Shown: piece after piece, positions 5,807 to 12,019 of the stretch
Layout: each line of letters begins with the position of its first letter
How positions within the stretch are numbered: position 1 is the stretch's first letter
Origin: JALHQU01 sp043745295
Lineage (GTDB): Bacteria; Planctomycetota; Planctomycetia; Gemmatales; Gemmataceae
Reading direction: 5' to 3'
DNA: 12,302 bases
NCBI GenBank assembly: GCA_043745295.1
Contig: JAYTTN010000793.1
Span: forward strand, 1-12,302
Program-made: the position numbers and the translations under genes
Notes under the pieces: generated by a model
What the model was told of the DNA's origin: nothing
The model's input: the letters and a program-made list of their open reading frames with translations, nothing else
Database searches by the model: none

Positions 5807-6664
5807 TCACTTCCCCTTCGGCAAGTCCTTCGGCAGCTCCGGCATCGCGTCCTTCGGCAGCGTCATCTTGTCCCGCAGCTTGACGGTCTTGTTCTCGATG
5901 TCGCCGCCGGTGGATAGGAAAAAGCGGTCGCCGGCTTTCGTGAGGCCGGCGTCGACGTTCAGCACCGGGTTCGCGTCGGCGGTGAAGCGGGCCTCCGTCA
6001 CCGGCTTCCACTCGCCAGACTTCGCGGTCTTCACCCAGGCGTTGCCGTACTCGGCCGTGCGGGTCTTCGTCGTCGAGACCTTGTCCCGCTTGAAGTCCTC
6101 GACGAACGAGTAGTACCCGCCGAGGGTCTTCTTCTCGGTGAGCGTGGAGAACGTGATCATGTGCAGCCACTCCTTCTTCGCCGGCAGGTAGAGGTGGCCG
6201 GCGAACGCCACGCGGTCCTTGCCGTCCGGCTCGCACGTCACCAGGAAGCGGTAGGTGTCGCCGGCCTTCCAGTCGAAGTCGAAGAACGACTGCCCGCCAG
6301 TGCCCTCGCCGCCGAACCGCCCGACGCGGACGCCCTCGCCTTTGGACAGGTTCTTCACCCGCTTCTCTTCGGGGACGGTCTTCGGGTCGTCGCCGGCGGT
6401 CGGATCCCACACGCTGAAGAGGGCCAGCTTCTTGCCGCTGGCCAGTTCCTGGATGCCGAAGTAGCCGGAGTTGAACCCGACGGCGCAGAAGTAGGTGCCC
6501 GGCGCGGAGGCGCGGACGGTCGCCTCGACGTAGAACGCCGTCCCCGCTTCGGCGGTGTAGCCGAGGTGGACCGACCGGCAGGCGATGCCTTTCAGCTTCT
6601 CGTCGGCGAGTGCGGGTAGGGCGAAGGTGAGGGCAAAGAGCGAAGCGAACAGCAGGCGGCGCAT
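5807..6664 (-). CDS. DUF3472-type secreted protein
   Basis: A 285-residue protein with a Sec signal peptide, MRRLLFASLFALTFALPALA, likely cleaved after residue 20. The body matches DUF3472 (PF11958), of unknown function. Typical segments are FYVEATVRASAPGTYFCAVG at 44-63, GYFGIQEL at 67-74, FSVWDPTAGDDP at 83-94, GEGVRVGRFGGEGTGG at 109-124, FDFDWKAGDTYRFLV at 128-142 and GGYYSFVEDFKRD at 182-194. The domain often occurs in extracellular or carbohydrate-related proteins, so a surface or periplasmic role is likely but not shown. The ATG at 6664 is chosen over an upstream start at 6718 because the signal peptide begins there and GGAG lies nine bases before it. It ends in a Lys/Pro-rich tail. 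It is 48 bases upstream of the antitoxin gene and 135 bases after the PepSY gene, separated from the latter by a palindrome. Confidence 0.8.
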   Translation of the reverse strand: MRRLLFASLFALTFALPALADEKLKGIACRSVHLGYTAEAGTAFYVEATVRASAPGTYFCAVGFNSGYFGIQELASGKKLALFSVWDPTAGDDPKTVPEEKRVKNLSKGEGVRVGRFGGEGTGGQSFFDFDWKAGDTYRFLVTCEPDGKDRVAFAGHLYLPAKKEWLHMITFSTLTEKKTLGGYYSFVEDFKRDKVSTTKTRTAEYGNAWVKTAKSGEWKPVTEARFTADANPVLNVDAGLTKAGDRFFLSTGGDIENKTVKLRDKMTLPKDAMPELPKDLPKGK

Positions 6665-6732
6665 GGGAGCAACTCCGAGGAGGTTTGGGATCGTTGTCCA
6701 AAAGATCGGTTTTCGCACGGCGTTCGGTATCC

Positions 6733-6790
6733 CGCTCCCTTCGGTCGCGGCGACGATGAGAAGTTGTCGTCGCCGCGACCGAAGGGAGCG
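6733..6790. repeat. Palindromic repeat, family 3 (perfect 24-bp arms)
   Basis: Arms 6733-6756 and 6767-6790 are perfect inverted repeats of 24 bases around the 10-base loop TGAGAAGTTG. The core CTCCCTTCGGTCGCGGCG is unrelated to families 1 and 2. It begins 10 bases after the PepSY stop on the minus strand and may end that transcript or protect it, and it lies upstream of the DUF3472 gene. No U-run is present. Confidence 0.9.
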
Positions 6791-6799
6791 AAATGCAAA

Positions 6800-7462
6800 T
6801 CACGGCACGCCGAACACAGGCACCGCCAGTCCGGCGAGGCCGCCCAGCACCAGCAGCACCATCCCCCACTTGCCGCGGGTCTTCAGCGACGACCACAGCA
6901 CCAAGCCGGTGACGGAAATCAGCAGCATCAGCGCGCAGGTGACGTTGATGACCCACTTCCACGCCGGGCCGGACGCCTTCCCCTTGTGCAGGTCCATGAC
7001 GATGCCGGCCCACCCGGAGCGGTACTCCACCAGTTCCACCGTCGCGTCCTTGCCCGGTTCGTACTTGATCTCGACGACGTGCCGGCCGCCCGGCTTCACG
7101 AACTGGAGCTTGTACGGCTCCGTCGGTTCGTCCGGGTTGTCCTTGCGGAAGTAAGCGTCCAGGTCGAACGGCTCGGCCGGGTCTTGGTCCTTCGGGTCGA
7201 TGCCGACGAACCCGGACGCGCCGAACCGCCGGCGGAGGTGTTCCACCACCGCGTACTTGTTCAGCGGCTCCATCAGGCCGGCGGGGACGGTGCCCGTCAC
7301 CGGGTCGAGGGCCGTCTCCTTGCCCGGCGGCAGGAACCACCCCTCGTAGTTCAGCATGAACCCGGTGACGGAAAAGAACAGGATCGGGACGAGGCCGAAC
7401 AGCGTCAGGTACACGTGCGCGATTCGGCTGGCCTTCAGCAACCGGCGATACGCGGGCGACAT
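6800..7462 (-). CDS. PepSY-associated transmembrane protein
   Basis: A 220-residue membrane protein. The N-terminal helix RIAHVYLTLFGLVPILFFSVTGFMLN (13-38) and the segment with WAGIVMDLHKG (151-161) are typical of PepSY-TM proteins. Further helices lie near 170-190 and 199-217. The region 60-150 is extracytoplasmic and PepSY-like (MEPLNKYAVVEHLRRRF, then GRHVVEIKYEPG). His16 and His159 are candidate heme ligands, as in PepSY-type reductases, which is an inference. No flavinylation motif was seen. It starts with an ATG that overlaps the stop of the ApbE-DUF2271 gene (TAATG), so the two are translationally coupled and probably work together in electron transfer across the membrane. The protein is shorter than the four-helix members of the family. 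Confidence 0.8.
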   Translation of the reverse strand: MSPAYRRLLKASRIAHVYLTLFGLVPILFFSVTGFMLNYEGWFLPPGKETALDPVTGTVPAGLMEPLNKYAVVEHLRRRFGASGFVGIDPKDQDPAEPFDLDAYFRKDNPDEPTEPYKLQFVKPGGRHVVEIKYEPGKDATVELVEYRSGWAGIVMDLHKGKASGPAWKWVINVTCALMLLISVTGLVLWSSLKTRGKWGMVLLVLGGLAGLAVPVFGVP

Positions 7463-8928
7463 TACTTCTTGGCCCCATAGGTGACGACGGTGTCGCCAGT
7501 CTCCTCGTTCTTGGCCAGCTTCAGCTCGGCCGTCTCGGCCCCGCACTCGATCTTGCCGGACTGCCGCAGGTGCTTGCCGTGTTCGCGGTGGACTTCCACC
7601 CGCACGGTGTAGGTGCCCGCCGGCACCGCCTTGCCGCCGTCGTCCTTGCCGTCCCACACCAGTTCGTACCTGCCCGGCCCCCGCGTCGCGCGGGTGGTCG
7701 CCTTCACCAGCGTCTTGTCTTCCTTGGCGAACTTCCACCAGTCGCTCAAGTCCTTGGTGTACTTCGGCGAGTTGCCCCACACGGTCAGGGTGCGCACCGC
7801 CTTGCCGTCGGCGTCCTCGAACCAGACCGCCACATACGGCCGGCGGTACTTGGCGGCGTTGACGACCGGCAGTTCCAGCGCGACGCCGACTTGAAAGCCG
7901 TCCGGCCACGCCCCCTTCGGCGCGTCGGCGTTGACCGCCATCGGCCGCAGCGGGAAGCCGGGCGAGCGGAATCGTTTGCCGTCCGGCCCGACGAGCAGGC
8001 ACTCGGCCCCCGTCACGGTGGACACTAGCCGCAGACCTTCGTCGATGCCCATCACGCCGAGGGTGGTGGCGAGCGCGTTCGCGGTCGCGCCGGTCGGGGC
8101 GATCACGGTCGCCGACGCCACGGCGTCGGCCGGCCGCCCGGTGCGCGGGTCGATCAGATGCGAGAACCGTTCGCCGTGGATCGTGTGGAACCGCTGATAC
8201 CCGCCGCTGGTGGCGACCGCCGCGTCGCGGAGGGTGAACGTGCCGAGCGGGGTCGCGTTCTCGGCCGGGTTCATCGGGTCTTGCACGCCGACGGTGTACG
8301 CCGCGCCGAACGCGGCCATGTCCCCGCCGAGGTTCACGAGGCCGGCCGACACGCCGGGGATCGACTTCAGCACGTCCGCCAGCCGGCCGACGATGTACCC
8401 CTTGGCGATGGCGTTCAGGTTCAGCGCACAACTGCCGGTCTTGATGGCGTTGTTGCCGTCCGGGACGTAGCCGGGGCGGGCGATGAATCGGGCGATGTCG
8501 AGTAGGAACCCGGCGTCGGGGAGTTGTTGCACTTGTTCCGCGTAGGCCCAGATGTTCGCGAACACGGCGACGCGCGGGTTGCACGCGCCGCCGGTGCGAG
8601 CCTGCCACTCCCGGTACAGCTCCAGCACTGCCATCAGGTCCGGCGACACGGCGACGGTGCCGGAGCTTCGGTTCAATCGGCTCAACTCGCTGTCCGCGTC
8701 GTACAGGCTGAACACCCGGCGGAGCCGCTCCACCTCGGCGAGCAGCCGGTCCTCGGCGTTGGCGTCGCGGTCGCCGGTGAACCACACGTCCAGTGACGTG
8801 CCGCAGATGTGGTCGTAGTGGAACGCTCGCTCGGCGGCGGTGGCGACTGCGGCCGGCGCTGGGCTGGCGAGCGCGGCGACGCCGACCGTCCCAGACAGGA
8901 GCAGTTCGCGGCGGGTCAACACGGCCAT
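7462..8928 (-). CDS. ApbE-like FAD:protein FMN transferase fused to DUF2271
   Basis: The 488-residue protein has a twin-arginine leader, MAVLTRRELLLSGTVGVAALA, so it is likely exported. Residues about 38-335 are ApbE-like: FSLYDADSELSRLNR at 73-87, NLNAIAKGYIVGRLADVL at 171-188, GLVNLGGDMAAFG at 196-208, FSHLIDPRTGRPA at 255-267 and TANALATTLGVMG at 282-294. ApbE enzymes split FAD and attach FMN covalently to a Ser or Thr of partner proteins. Residues about 355-488 match DUF2271 (RPYVAVWFEDADGKAVRTL, then WGNSPKYTKDLSDWW). Three positions usually acidic in ApbE differ here: Asn170 in ALNLNAIAKG, Gly181 after KGYIV, and Asn284 in TANALAT, the last near the metal site. Activity is therefore uncertain. 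The ATG at 8928 follows GGAG and begins the leader. It overlaps the PepSY gene, and no FMN-binding substrate protein is encoded in the window. Confidence 0.85.
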   Translation of the reverse strand: MAVLTRRELLLSGTVGVAALASPAPAAVATAAERAFHYDHICGTSLDVWFTGDRDANAEDRLLAEVERLRRVFSLYDADSELSRLNRSSGTVAVSPDLMAVLELYREWQARTGGACNPRVAVFANIWAYAEQVQQLPDAGFLLDIARFIARPGYVPDGNNAIKTGSCALNLNAIAKGYIVGRLADVLKSIPGVSAGLVNLGGDMAAFGAAYTVGVQDPMNPAENATPLGTFTLRDAAVATSGGYQRFHTIHGERFSHLIDPRTGRPADAVASATVIAPTGATANALATTLGVMGIDEGLRLVSTVTGAECLLVGPDGKRFRSPGFPLRPMAVNADAPKGAWPDGFQVGVALELPVVNAAKYRRPYVAVWFEDADGKAVRTLTVWGNSPKYTKDLSDWWKFAKEDKTLVKATTRATRGPGRYELVWDGKDDGGKAVPAGTYTVRVEVHREHGKHLRQSGKIECGAETAELKLAKNEETGDTVVTYGAKK

Positions 8929-8960
8929 GGGTGCGAACTCCGAATGCGGTGCGGAGAGGC

Positions 8961-8981
8961 GGACGGCGGGGAGTGCCGTCC
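8961..8981. repeat. Small inverted repeat upstream of ApbE-DUF2271
   Basis: GGACGGC (8961-8967) and GCCGTCC (8975-8981) form a 7-bp stem with a 7-base loop, 33 bases before the ApbE start. It could be an operator or leader hairpin. No convincing promoter was found in 8929-9062, and chance is possible at this GC content. Confidence 0.4.
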
Positions 8982-9062
8982 AGTTTCGCACCCGAACGAT
9001 GAAAGACAAGTGAAAGGGTGATCGCCGCTCCCGGCCGTCGGCACTCCTACGAACGACCCGCG

Positions 9063-10379
9063 TCAGGCCGGCGGCGGGCAGGTCAAGTGGACCAGTTCCC
9101 AGACGTGGCCGTCCGGGTCGCGGAACCCGTGCTGGAGCATGAACCCGTGGTCCTTCGGCTCGGCGAACACCGTCCCGCCGGCCGCGACGGCGTTCCGCAC
9201 CGTCGCCTCCAGGTGTCCCCGCGACGGGCACGACAGGCAGTTCAGCACCTCCGTCGCCGCCGTCGCGTCCGAGATCGGCAGCGGGGTGAACGACTGGAAC
9301 TTGTCGCGCGTCAGCAGCATGACGTTGATGGCGTCGCTCAGCACCATGCAGGAGGCGGTGTCGTCGGCGAACGCCGGGTTCACGGCGAAGCCGACGGCCG
9401 TGTAGAACGCCACCGACCGCTTCAGGTCCGCGACCGGCAGGTTGACGAAGATCATCGGCACCGTTTTCGGCGCGCCCGCCCGCGTCGCCAGGTGTTCGTC
9501 CAGGCACTCGAAGCTGGAGTTCCACCCGGCCACCACGCCCATCGCCTCGTGCTTCGCCTTGTCTTCCGCGCTGGCGTGCAGGACGCGAATGGTCAGCCGC
9601 GTCTTCCCGCCGATGTCCTCGAACAGGGTGGTGACGACCGTCCCCTTCGGCAGTTCGACGCCCGGCAGCTCCGTCTCGTACTCGCTCCCGAACTCGTCGG
9701 TGCTGACGATCTTCGCCAGCGGCACCACCTCCAGGAACACGCCGCCGAAGGCGTACTCGGCCCCGTCCGGCCCCGTCATGACGTACCGCCACGTTCCGCC
9801 GACCCGCAGGTCGGATGCCGACACGGCGGTGCCGAACCCGCGCGGGCCGAACCACTGGGCGACGTGCGCCGGCTCGGTCCAGACGCGCCACACCAGCTCC
9901 CGCGGCGCGGCGAACTCGCGGACGATGACCAGTTCTCGGTCCGACATGAGGTTCTCCTGAAGACTCTTGAGGATGACGGCCCAACCGGTGCGGGCGCGGT
10001 CGATGTGCGGCTCCCAGCCGGGGCCGACCAGGTGCGAGAGCGTCAGCTCGCACCCGCCCGCGACCGGCACGATTGTCACCGTCACAAGGGTCGGCACCCC
10101 TTCACGATCCGTGGCGAAGGTGAACGCCAGCCGCCGCGGACGGTCGATCTCCGTGAACTCGCCGAAGTGTTCGGCGAGAACGTCGCCGCGACACTCGACG
10201 ATCAGGAACCGCCCGCCGACGCGGGGTCCGAGCTCGAACTCCATCAGCTCGCCCGTCGGGGTGCGGAACATCCACTGCGGGAAGCTGACCGGGTCGAGCC
10301 AGGCGTCGAACACCTGCTCCGGGCCGGCGTTGAACCGCCGGGTGACGGTCAGCGTGGGCGGGTCACTCGTCGTCGCCAC
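9063..10379 (-). CDS. Fusion of two SRPBCC (AHSA1-like) domains and a VOC domain
   Basis: One uninterrupted frame of 438 residues holds three domains usually found as separate proteins. Residues about 9-144 are an AHSA1-type SRPBCC domain (VTRRFNAGPEQVFDAWLDP, PQWMFRT, VGGRF). Residues 145-300 are a second one (REFAAPRELVWRVWTEPAHV, then WFGPRGF, VGGTWRYVM, and GWNSSFECLDEHLA at the end). Residues 309-434 are a VOC/glyoxalase-like domain (MIFVNLPVADLKRSVAFYTAVGF, HGFMLQHGFRDPDGHVWELV). SRPBCC folds bind hydrophobic ligands, and VOC proteins bind metals and small molecules or act in resistance. The substrates here are unknown. The GTG at 10379 overlaps the ArsR gene by 17 bases and has GGGAG before it. 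An internal ATG at 9947 with its own AGGAG could start the second half separately. It is cytoplasmic, with no leader. Confidence 0.8.
   Translation of the reverse strand: MATTSDPPTLTVTRRFNAGPEQVFDAWLDPVSFPQWMFRTPTGELMEFELGPRVGGRFLIVECRGDVLAEHFGEFTEIDRPRRLAFTFATDREGVPTLVTVTIVPVAGGCELTLSHLVGPGWEPHIDRARTGWAVILKSLQENLMSDRELVIVREFAAPRELVWRVWTEPAHVAQWFGPRGFGTAVSASDLRVGGTWRYVMTGPDGAEYAFGGVFLEVVPLAKIVSTDEFGSEYETELPGVELPKGTVVTTLFEDIGGKTRLTIRVLHASAEDKAKHEAMGVVAGWNSSFECLDEHLATRAGAPKTVPMIFVNLPVADLKRSVAFYTAVGFAVNPAFADDTASCMVLSDAINVMLLTRDKFQSFTPLPISDATAATEVLNCLSCPSRGHLEATVRNAVAAGGTVFAEPKDHGFMLQHGFRDPDGHVWELVHLTCPPPA
9954..9958 (-). promoter_or_regulatory. Internal ribosome binding site before the second SRPBCC domain
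   Basis: On the minus strand AGGAG at 9958-9954 lies six bases before the ATG at 9947-9945 (codon 145 of the fusion), which begins MSDRELVIVREFAAPRE exactly where a free-standing SRPBCC protein would start. This suggests that the two parts were once separate genes, or that a 294-residue SRPBCC-VOC protein is also made. Confidence 0.55.
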
Positions 10380-10716
10380 TCTTCTTCTCCCGTGCTTGGA
10401 GTTGGTCCAGGTATTCGGCGAGGCGGTCCAGGCTGTCGTTCCAGAACCGCTCGAACGCCGCAACCCAATCGTGGATCGGCTTCAGCCCTTCGGGCTTGAG
10501 CCGGTACAGCCGCTTCGTCCCCTCGTCCCGCACGCTCACCAGCCCGACCGCCTTCAGCACCTTCAAGTGCTTCGACGCCTGCGGCTGCTTGACGCCGAGC
10601 GAGTCGGCCACCTCGTTCACCGACCGCTCGCCGCCGGCCAGGTACGTGAGGATCTTCCGCCGGGCGGGTTCGGCGATGGCGTTGAAGGCGTCGGTGGTGG
10701 TCGGCGACCGGGCCAT
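10363..10716 (-). CDS. ArsR-family winged-helix transcriptional regulator
   Basis: A 117-residue regulator. The start FNAIAEPARRKILTYLAGGE (11-30) and the helix-turn-helix VNEVADSLGVKQPQASKHLKVLKAVGLV (33-60), followed by the wing RDEGTKRLYRLKPEGLKPI (63-81), are typical of the ArsR/SmtB fold. Metal-sensing cysteines (the CxC type) are absent, so it probably belongs to the non-metal subgroup that is regularly paired with AHSA1/SRPBCC proteins. Its 3' end overlaps the SRPBCC fusion gene by 17 bases, indicating one operon. By family habit it should repress its own promoter, which lies directly before the start codon. The C-terminus (QAREKKSGDDE) is charged. Confidence 0.9.
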   Translation of the reverse strand: MARSPTTTDAFNAIAEPARRKILTYLAGGERSVNEVADSLGVKQPQASKHLKVLKAVGLVSVRDEGTKRLYRLKPEGLKPIHDWVAAFERFWNDSLDRLAEYLDQLQAREKKSGDDE

Positions 10717-10722
10717 GCGAGG

Positions 10723-10751
10723 ATTATATTCCCGTATCGGCATGTTCGCAA
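10723..10751 (-). promoter_or_regulatory. Strong sigma-70-type promoter for arsR, apparently leaderless
   Basis: On the minus strand TTGCGA (10751-10746) and a perfect TATAAT (10728-10723) are separated by 17 bases. Only six bases separate the -10 box from the ATG at 10716, so transcription should begin at or next to the A of the start codon. No ribosome site can fit, which points to a leaderless mRNA. The spacer holds CCGATACGG, an imperfect inverted repeat that could be part of an operator. Confidence 0.7.
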
Positions 10752-10830
10752 AGTCGATTGCCGGAAAGTACCGCCACCCGCCGGCCGTCGCTCGGCATAA
10801 AACAACCGTCCCGCAGCACCGGAGCCACCC

Positions 10831-11853
10831 ATGCCGACCGACCTGACCCCCGCCGACCCGACGCCGGTGCTGGCCATCCTCAACGGGTTCCGCCACTCGC
10901 AAATCCTGTTCGCGGCCTGCGAACTCGGCCTGTTCGACGCGCTGGCCGGCGGGCCGAGGACGGCTCCCACCCTCGCCGTCGAGATGAAGCTGAACCCCGA
11001 CGCACTCGAACGGCTGCTCGGCGGGTGCGAGATGCTCGGCCTGCTGACCCGTACCGACGCCGGCTTCGCCAACACCCCGGCCGCCACGACGTACCTGACG
11101 ACCGCCAGCCCGAACCGGCTGCTGGGGTACATCAACTACTCGAACGCCGTACTGTGGAAGCTGTGGGACAACCTGCCCGACGCCGTCCGCGACGGCACCC
11201 ACCAGTGGAAGCGGACCTACGGCACCGACGGCCCCATCTTCGCGCAGTTGTTCCGCACCGATGCCGACCGCCGCGAGTTCCTGATGGGCATGCACGGGTA
11301 CGGGCTGATCTCGTCGCCGGTGGTGGTGAACGCGGTGGGCCTCGGCAAATTCGAGACGTTCGTGGACCTGGGCGGGGCGACCGGGCACCTGACCGTGGCC
11401 GCGTGCCGGCGGTGGGCGAACCTGTCCGGCGTGGTGTTCGACCTGCCGGAGGTGGTGGCGCAGGCGAAGGAGTTGATCGACCCGACGGACGTGGCGAACC
11501 GCATCGCGGTGAAAGGCGGAGACTTCTTCAACGACGAACTGCCGGCCGGCGACGTGTACGCGCTCGGCCGCATCTTGCACGACTGGACCGAGGCGAAGAT
11601 CGTCAAGTTGCTGACCCGCATCCACGCCGCGCTGCCGGCCGGCGGGATGGTGTTCCTCGTCGAGAAGGTGCTGCACGACGACAAGGCCGGGCCGGAGTGG
11701 GCGGTGCTGCAATCGCTGAACATGCTGCTCGTGACGGAAGGAAAGGAGCGCACGCTCGGCGAATACGCGGCGCTGCTGGAGGGCGTCGGCTTCCGCGACG
11801 TGACCTGCCGCCGCACCGCCGCGCCGCTCGACGTGATCACGGCGGTGAAATGA
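10831..11853 (+). CDS. SAM-dependent O-methyltransferase, acetylserotonin/plant-OMT type
   Basis: The 340-residue protein matches the methyltransferase_2 family (PF00891), which methylates hydroxyl groups of small aromatic or polyketide-like molecules. Residues about 12-95 form the N-terminal winged-helix dimerisation domain (LNGFRHSQILFAACELGLFDAL, PDALERLLGGCEMLGLL). The SAM site is FVDLGGATGHLT at 177-188, with an acidic residue after the second strand in VVFDLPEV (201-208). The LHDW segment at 249-252 carries the presumed catalytic base His250, and Glu278 in LVEKVL is the expected partner. GGAG six bases before the ATG supports the start. It is divergent from arsR, 114 bases apart, so the regulator might also affect it. 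No biosynthetic cluster surrounds it, so its substrate is unknown. Confidence 0.88.
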   Translation: MPTDLTPADPTPVLAILNGFRHSQILFAACELGLFDALAGGPRTAPTLAVEMKLNPDALERLLGGCEMLGLLTRTDAGFANTPAATTYLTTASPNRLLGYINYSNAVLWKLWDNLPDAVRDGTHQWKRTYGTDGPIFAQLFRTDADRREFLMGMHGYGLISSPVVVNAVGLGKFETFVDLGGATGHLTVAACRRWANLSGVVFDLPEVVAQAKELIDPTDVANRIAVKGGDFFNDELPAGDVYALGRILHDWTEAKIVKLLTRIHAALPAGGMVFLVEKVLHDDKAGPEWAVLQSLNMLLVTEGKERTLGEYAALLEGVGFRDVTCRRTAAPLDVITAVK

Positions 11854-11882
11854 TATTGGCGGGGGCGACATGCCCACTCTTC

Positions 11883-11972
11883 GCACCGGAGGTGCGGTTG
11901 CCGGTAGCCAGCGGTGACGGGCGAGCGCAGCTCGCGGAACCCCTGGCTACATGCACCCACCGCTCCGCGGTG
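11883..11972. repeat. Composite structured intergenic repeat with nested hairpins
   Basis: Three short hairpins lie in series: GCACC-GGA-GGTGC (11883-11895), GCGAG-CGCAG-CTCGC (11921-11935) and CACCGC-TCC-GCGGTG (11958-11972). The middle one is enclosed by a longer stem, GTAGCCAG (11904-11911) with CTGGCTAC (11943-11950). The region lies between the methyltransferase stop and the acetyltransferase start and has no coding signal. It could be a mobile repeat or a transcript-end structure. Confidence 0.55.
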
Positions 11973-12019
11973 AAGAACTGTCGTTCCTCTCCATCAACAT
12001 TTCGCCAGGTTCACCGCTC

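Noticed and set aside
427..6790. Classical Rho-independent terminators at the palindromes
   Set aside because: The stems are strong, but none is followed by a run of T on the transcribed strand. They are kept as repeats with only a possible termination role.
8929..10053. Upstream extension of the ApbE frame to 10053
   Set aside because: The extra residues are low-complexity and antiparallel in frame to the SRPBCC fusion gene. The twin-arginine leader and GGAG fix the start at 8928.
9018..10499. Plus-strand open frame of 493 codons over the SRPBCC-VOC gene
   Set aside because: It is the antisense shadow of a gene with three recognised domains, with no ribosome site or known motif.
10363..11886. 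Minus-strand frame of 507 codons spanning arsR and the methyltransferase antisense
   Set aside because: Only the last 117 codons, from the ATG at 10716, are ArsR. The rest is antisense to a recognised methyltransferase.
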